Shown one piece after another: positions 59,587 through 64,000 of a DNA stretch of 64,000 bases. Under the pieces are notes generated by a model. The model did not search any database, was not told where the DNA came from, and saw nothing but the letters and a program-made list of their open reading frames with translations. Within the stretch, counting starts at the first letter, position 1. Every line of letters starts with the position of its first letter. The translations under genes and the position numbers were made by a program. Source of the DNA: Proteus appendicitidis (lineage in GTDB: Bacteria; Pseudomonadota; Gammaproteobacteria; Enterobacterales; Enterobacteriaceae); the NCBI RefSeq assembly GCF_030271835.1, contig NZ_CP127389.1:3818001-3882000 (forward strand). Direction: 5' to 3'.

Positions 59587-62106
59587 TTATTCATTTATAG
59601 GTCCAATAATTTTACCCTTGTTGATAAAAGTACCCCGATTGTTAATGGTAATACTGTTTCTACCAACAATAGTGCCTGATTTCTCATTAGTAATGTTTTC
59701 GCCAGAAATAGTAGAATCTTTTATTGAATTGAGAATACCGTAGTTAATAATATTTCCTTTCACATTTAATTCGAAACTATTTTTACCAGACATAATACTA
59801 TTAGCAGCGTTGGTATATTTGCCGTTAACCGTTACACGTAAATGTTCCACACCGGAAATTACACCATGATTTTCAAAATCTCGATTAACCGCCACCTCAT
59901 TATCACCACTTGATGCAATAACACCTTTTAAATTATTACTTTCAACCGTACCGGTGTTATTATTTTTCAATGTGTCAGTTTGTAATTTTAATTTATCTCG
60001 GCCAAATAACGTTCCTTGTAAATTGGAAAAAGAGCTTGTCACTACAGAGGCATTTTTATATGATGCGATAATACCATTTTCATTATTAACAGAGGTAAAT
60101 TCAATATCAATATCACCATTTTCTGTCACAATACGCCCTCCTTTATTTTCCAATAATTTATGACCTTGTAATTTCATTTCTCCTTTACTAATTAATCCCC
60201 CTTTCTGATTGGATTGACCCAAATAGAATCCCATTTCTGTTTTAAAATCTGAACTATTATTATTAGTGAGTTCTGGTGTATCAATTTCTAATTTCTGCTG
60301 AGTAATCACAAACCCTGATATATTGTTAAATTTATCCGTTTTAAAATAAAGGGAATCACCTTTAATAACGCCTTTATTATTATTTATATAAGGTGCGTTA
60401 ATAGTAACCTTGTCGCCCTCTAAATAGAAAACGCCAAAGTTATTATCTAATGTTGTCGATAAAGTCACATTAGCCCCGTTTTTCGATGCTAAACCACCAT
60501 AGAGGTTTTTGATCTTAGTGCTATAAAACGTTAAGAAACCACCGGATTTAATCTGTCCCCATTGATTAGTAATATCGCCTTTGTTAGTAAAACTCATATT
60601 ACCATCTGTAGCAATAATGCCTTTGTCATTAACTAGCCCAGCAATATTAACTGTCATACCATCTTTACCGCTAAGAATACCTAATGAATCATCACTTGCA
60701 GTATCTGCGGTTATACCGGCATTTTTAAGTGCTTTACCATTAGTATCAATTTCAATATAGGTGACTGAACGTAGACGACTATTAGTATTATTCATTACAC
60801 CACTATTAATTTTAATGCCACCGGATGCATCAATATAAGCATCAATATTATTGAAGTCTTTTAGGTTTGTATTAATATCAATCACATTCTGAGAATTAAT
60901 TTCTCCATTTTTGTTATTAAATAAACCACTGTTAATTGCAATGCCATTTGTTGCTGCAAGACCAAGATTGCTACCCACCGTTGCTGTATTTGTGATTGTT
61001 TTTCCATTAGTTCGAATATCTAATTTATCTTTACTCGCAATATAGGACGCATTATTTTTTAATTCACCACTTTTGATTGTGACATTTCCAATAGCAGAAA
61101 TATTACTACCAAGGATATTATCGAGTTTCTCCCCTTTAGTATCTATTACAATGGTTTTCAAACTTTCTATTTCACCTGTACTATTTTTAACGCCTTTATC
61201 GAAAACAATATTAATATCACCTTTTGATAAAAATTTACCTTTATTATTTTCAAGTAAACCATTATGAGTAAGATCAATTCCCCCCTCTGCAGTTTCAACG
61301 CTACCATTATTGATAAGTGGTGAATTATTTTCTGTGCCAACAAATTTTAGTAACAAGCTTCTAACCCCAGCATTTTTGATCACTTGTAAGCTATATTTAC
61401 TAATTGGCCCTGTTGGCTTTTGCGCAATAACTGTATTGTCTTGTGCTTTAACTTCATTAGTCCCGGTTATAACATTGACGTTAATACCTGATGCATTCAC
61501 TGGCTCTTCAATAGAGACATTACGAGCAATGAAATCAACCTGTGTTGAAACTTTATCAAAGACAGTATTACCTTTAACGGTAATATTTCCTTTTTCAACT
61601 TTATAACTATCAACCATGTCATTTTGTACATTTACAGTACCTGTTGTCAGAACCACGCGATCGGTACTAAGGAAATTACAGCTACTACAAATAATCCCCG
61701 CAGGATTAGATAAAATCACGCGCGCATTCGTTCCTGCTACCTCAACAGGACCATTTAGCATAATGGCTTTTTTAGCGTTAACCTCAAGAATAATATCTTT
61801 TGCAGCACCGCTTGATAAATTACTATTACCTGCAATATGCCCAGATAATTGGGTCTCTGCACCATCTGTACTATTATTTAATATTAATCCCACTTCAGGA
61901 ACATCAAAACTGGTCAGTAAGTTACGCGAATAACCATTAACTACGGCTGCAATATTAAGAACATTAACATTACTATTTTCTTGCTCTTGTTGCGCCACGA
62001 TATTAGCCATAGGATCAGCTTGTACCACAGTCGTCATATTTAACATTGATAACACAGAGAAAACTAATAAATTAATTTTAAAAGAAGCTTTTTTTTTCAT
62101 ATTCAT
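59587..62106 (-). CDS. two-partner-secretion exoprotein (TpsA, filamentous haemagglutinin-like)
   Basis: 839 aa. Signal peptide (KINLLVFSVLSMLNMTTVVQA-DPMAN), then a TPS haemagglutination-activity domain to about residue 270, with VILSNPAGIICSSCNFLSTDRVVLTTG holding the NPxGI motif and a CxxC pair typical of the TPS domain. The rest is a right-handed beta-helix of repeats ('NNKGxIxSxGxxxI', 'LxNNxGxI'). It ends at GKIIGPINE with no C-terminal toxin, intein or release module. No tpsB transporter gene is next to it, so it is an orphan relying on a TpsB elsewhere. Start ATG follows AAGGTAACTATA. Confidence 0.88.
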   Translation of the reverse strand: MNMKKKASFKINLLVFSVLSMLNMTTVVQADPMANIVAQQEQENSNVNVLNIAAVVNGYSRNLLTSFDVPEVGLILNNSTDGAETQLSGHIAGNSNLSSGAAKDIILEVNAKKAIMLNGPVEVAGTNARVILSNPAGIICSSCNFLSTDRVVLTTGTVNVQNDMVDSYKVEKGNITVKGNTVFDKVSTQVDFIARNVSIEEPVNASGINVNVITGTNEVKAQDNTVIAQKPTGPISKYSLQVIKNAGVRSLLLKFVGTENNSPLINNGSVETAEGGIDLTHNGLLENNKGKFLSKGDINIVFDKGVKNSTGEIESLKTIVIDTKGEKLDNILGSNISAIGNVTIKSGELKNNASYIASKDKLDIRTNGKTITNTATVGSNLGLAATNGIAINSGLFNNKNGEINSQNVIDINTNLKDFNNIDAYIDASGGIKINSGVMNNTNSRLRSVTYIEIDTNGKALKNAGITADTASDDSLGILSGKDGMTVNIAGLVNDKGIIATDGNMSFTNKGDITNQWGQIKSGGFLTFYSTKIKNLYGGLASKNGANVTLSTTLDNNFGVFYLEGDKVTINAPYINNNKGVIKGDSLYFKTDKFNNISGFVITQQKLEIDTPELTNNNSSDFKTEMGFYLGQSNQKGGLISKGEMKLQGHKLLENKGGRIVTENGDIDIEFTSVNNENGIIASYKNASVVTSSFSNLQGTLFGRDKLKLQTDTLKNNNTGTVESNNLKGVIASSGDNEVAVNRDFENHGVISGVEHLRVTVNGKYTNAANSIMSGKNSFELNVKGNIINYGILNSIKDSTISGENITNEKSGTIVGRNSITINNRGTFINKGKIIGPINE

Positions 62107-62399
62107 TATAGTTACCTTATATTAAGAAGATTATTAATTGGATAATAAAATCTATTTTTATAAAAACAAAGATTTGTTAAATATCAATATATAAAAATTA
62201 CATGTAGAGCAATAAAGCTAATTTAAAACTTACAGGTTGATTAACTTTAGCGAGATTTTTTTATTTGGCAAGAAGATGAAATATACATATTTAATTAAAA
62301 CAAAAACAAAATATAATTTATTTAATATAAGTTAAAACTCTAATAAAAAATAAAAACAATAATAAATAAATTTTGTTTTAAATATAAATTTATTGCTTT

Positions 62400-62456
62400 T
62401 TAACATTGTTTTTTAATTAAAAAAATACTGATTTCCTCTTTGAACTGCTTTTTCAT
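62400..62456 (-). CDS. possible 18-residue leader peptide upstream of tpsA
   Basis: ATG preceded by AGGGGAGTATATA, one of the best Shine-Dalgarno sequences of the region, followed by 18 codons (MKKQFKEEISIFLIKKQC) and TAA. Far too short for a normal protein; either a leader peptide for the tpsA transcript or the stump of a lost gene. Confidence 0.3.
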   Translation of the reverse strand: MKKQFKEEISIFLIKKQC

Positions 62457-62474
62457 TATATACTCCCCTAAAAA

Positions 62475-62490
62475 AAGCAATCGATTACTT
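62475..62490. promoter_or_regulatory. PurR operator upstream of adeP
   Basis: AAGCAATCGATTACTT matches ANGCAANCGNTTNCNT at every fixed position, 70 bp before the adeP start. Predicts purine repression of adenine uptake. Confidence 0.75.
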
Positions 62491-62559
62491 TTTAGGTGCA
62501 GTTCTGGTTTTATTTGTGTAGGATAAAGCGAAAAACATTTTTTTTGGGATCTTTTGTCT

Positions 62560-63918
62560 ATGAGCATGTCATCACCAAATTCTGGATCACAGGGTTTGCT
62601 CCAACGTGTGTTTAAGCTACAAGAACACGGTACAAACGCTCGCACTGAACTAATTGCGGGTGTCACGACTTTCTTAACGATGGTTTACATTATCTTCGTT
62701 AACCCTCAAATTCTTGCCGCTGCCAATATGGATATCAAAGCCGTCTTCGTGACAACCTGCTTAATTGCGGCTTTTGGTAGTATTTTAATGGGACTCGTGG
62801 CAAATCTACCTATTGCGGTTGCCCCTGCAATGGGCCTAAACGCCTTCTTTGCCTTTGTGGTAGTTGGTGCAATGGGCTATTCGTGGGAAGTCGCGATGGG
62901 TGCGATTTTCTGGGGTGCTGTGGGATTATTTTTACTGACTCTTTTTCGTATTCGTTATTGGATAATTGCCCACATTCCACTGAGTCTACGTGTCGGTATA
63001 ACAAGCGGTATCGGGTTGTTTATCGCCATGATGGGGCTAAAAAACTCGGGTATTATTATTCCTAATAATGACACGATCGTCACTATTGGTAATTTTGCCT
63101 CTCATAACGTGTTATTGGGTGCATTAGGCTTTTTTATTATCGCCATTCTTGCCGCACGTAATATTCACGCAGCTATTCTTATTTCTATCGTTATCACTAC
63201 TGTGATTGGTCTGTTATTAGGCGATGTCACCTACCAAGGCGTTTTCTCTCTACCTCCATCTATCACCACTGTTGTTGGTAAAGTGGATATTATGGGTGCC
63301 TTAGATATCGGTCTTTCTGGTGTGATTTTTGCCTTTATGTTGGTTAACTTATTTGACTCATCCGGCACTTTAATTGGTGTGACTGATAAAGCAGGTTTAA
63401 CCGATGACAAAGGTAAATTTCCACGCATGAAACAAGCGTTATACGTCGATAGCTTAAGCTCTGTTGCAGGCTCTGCAATGGGAACATCGTCCGTTACTGC
63501 TTTTATCGAAAGTACTTCAGGTGTTTCTGTTGGTGGTCGCACAGGCTTAACCGCGGTTGTTGTTGGTATTCTGTTCCTACTCGCGATTTTCTTATCACCG
63601 CTAGCAGGTATGGTACCAAGCTACGCAACGGCTGGCGCATTGATTTATGTGGGTGTATTAATGACATCCAGTTTAACGCGCGTGAAATGGGATGATTTAA
63701 CAGAATCCGTTCCTGCCTTTATCACCGCAGTAATGATGCCGTTTAGCTTCTCAATCACCGAAGGTATCGCACTTGGTTTTATTGCTTATTGTGTAATGAA
63801 AGTGGGTACATTCCGCTGGAAAGAAATTAATCTGTGTGTTGTGATTGTTTCACTGCTGTTTATTTTGAAAATATTACTGATTGATACTCATGTTATTGAT
63901 TTGAATAATCTTTTCTAA
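62560..63918 (+). CDS. adeP: adenine permease AdeP (NCS2/AzgA family)
   Basis: 452 aa proton-coupled adenine transporter in the inner membrane, about 12-14 membrane segments. LLQRVFKLQEHGTNARTELIAGVTTFLTMVYIIFVNPQIL, NLFDSSGTLIGVTDKAGL and SSVTAFIESTSGVSVGGRTGLTAV follow E. coli AdeP/AdeQ (YieG/YicO) and not the guanine/hypoxanthine transporters GhxP/GhxQ. ATG lies 10 nt after TGGGA; a TTG two codons upstream is too close to it. Followed by a terminator. Confidence 0.92.
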   Translation: MSMSSPNSGSQGLLQRVFKLQEHGTNARTELIAGVTTFLTMVYIIFVNPQILAAANMDIKAVFVTTCLIAAFGSILMGLVANLPIAVAPAMGLNAFFAFVVVGAMGYSWEVAMGAIFWGAVGLFLLTLFRIRYWIIAHIPLSLRVGITSGIGLFIAMMGLKNSGIIIPNNDTIVTIGNFASHNVLLGALGFFIIAILAARNIHAAILISIVITTVIGLLLGDVTYQGVFSLPPSITTVVGKVDIMGALDIGLSGVIFAFMLVNLFDSSGTLIGVTDKAGLTDDKGKFPRMKQALYVDSLSSVAGSAMGTSSVTAFIESTSGVSVGGRTGLTAVVVGILFLLAIFLSPLAGMVPSYATAGALIYVGVLMTSSLTRVKWDDLTESVPAFITAVMMPFSFSITEGIALGFIAYCVMKVGTFRWKEINLCVVIVSLLFILKILLIDTHVIDLNNLF

Positions 63919-63928
63919 ACGACATTCT

Positions 63929-63968
63929 AAAGCAATAGTTCTCGGACTATTGCTTTTCCTATTTTTTA
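63929..63968 (+). terminator. terminator of adeP
   Basis: AAAGCAATAGT / ACTATTGCTTT 11 bp stem with TCTCGG loop, then TCCTATTTTTT. Confidence 0.88.
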
Positions 63969-64000
63969 TCAGGTGATATTTTTGCTTTATTTTTAAACAT

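Larger units (their letters stand above)
62107..62559. other. tpsA-adeP divergent intergenic region
   Basis: 450 bp of very AT-rich DNA, typical of H-NS-bound promoters, holding the tpsA upstream region, an 18-codon ORF on the minus strand, and the adeP promoter with a PurR box. No other gene seen. Confidence 0.5.

Noticed and set aside
61310-61933. Plus-strand frames of about 100 codons opposite tpsA
   Set aside because: Products of the repeated beta-helix sequence read backwards; no start signal or family.
59587-62106. CdiA-type contact-dependent inhibition system
   Set aside because: No C-terminal toxin domain, no VENN-like motif, no immunity gene downstream and no cdiB; only a TPS exoprotein can be supported.

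Overview
The window is chromosomal DNA of a low-GC enterobacterium of the Proteus/Providencia type (Morganellaceae), closest in feel to Proteus. I infer this from protein similarity to the E. coli orthologues (glyQS, gmk-rpoZ-spoT-trmH-recG, gltS-xanP-yicH, glnA-glnL-glnG-hemN, tex-greB-ompR-envZ, pstSCAB-phoU), from the AT-rich codon use, and from gene adjacencies that partly match E. coli and partly do not (for example pstS directly after envZ). No rRNA, tRNA, CRISPR array, integrase or intact insertion sequence was seen.

Layout. 1-3578: tag (partial) and the glycyl-tRNA synthetase genes. 3613-5581: a divergent type II restriction-modification pair with a HaeIII-like (probably GGCC) cytosine methyltransferase, set between housekeeping genes. 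5590-13862: yidR, yicG and the gmk-rpoZ-spoT-trmH-recG operon. 14026-19757: gltS, xanP with a perfect PurR box, an unrecognised AT-rich gene, yicH and an orphan StbD-like antitoxin. 19781-25192 (minus): rluF, fabY, dtd, yihX, an ERIC repeat and typA. 25303-29647: the nitrogen-control operon with CRP, NtrC and sigma-54 sites. 29667-36416 (minus): hemN, a three-lipoprotein operon (CsgG-like, DUF4810, DUF799/GNA1162) and tex. 36598-46682: greB, ompR-envZ, the Pho-box-preceded pst operon, and an amino-acid ABC importer lacking a local ATPase gene.

The unusual region is 46743-62106, all minus strand and strikingly AT-rich. Thirteen tightly packed, often overlapping genes (46743-59510) encode a small type II fatty-acid/polyketide factory: AcpS, ketoreductase, dehydratase, acyl carrier protein, a fused ketosynthase plus inactive ketosynthase (KS-CLF-like), two further divergent ketosynthase-like proteins, and a malonyl-transferase-like protein. 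With them are a GcvT-like folate enzyme and a MacB/LolC-like permease. The permease's partner ATPase has lost Walker A, Walker B, the Q-loop and the H-loop while remaining an open reading frame. A secreted TPR-like protein and an unknown polytopic membrane protein complete the set. There is no enoyl reductase, so a polyene-type acyl chain is the natural inference; the product is unknown. Upstream lies an orphan two-partner-secretion exoprotein (TpsA). Beyond it is adeP, an adenine permease gene with its own perfect PurR box.

How the parts fit: the housekeeping blocks cover translation, stringent response, nitrogen and phosphate control and purine uptake. The restriction-modification pair, the gene at 17031 and the 46.7-62.1 kb block look like acquired accessory DNA. 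The acyl cluster looks like a self-contained make-and-export unit.
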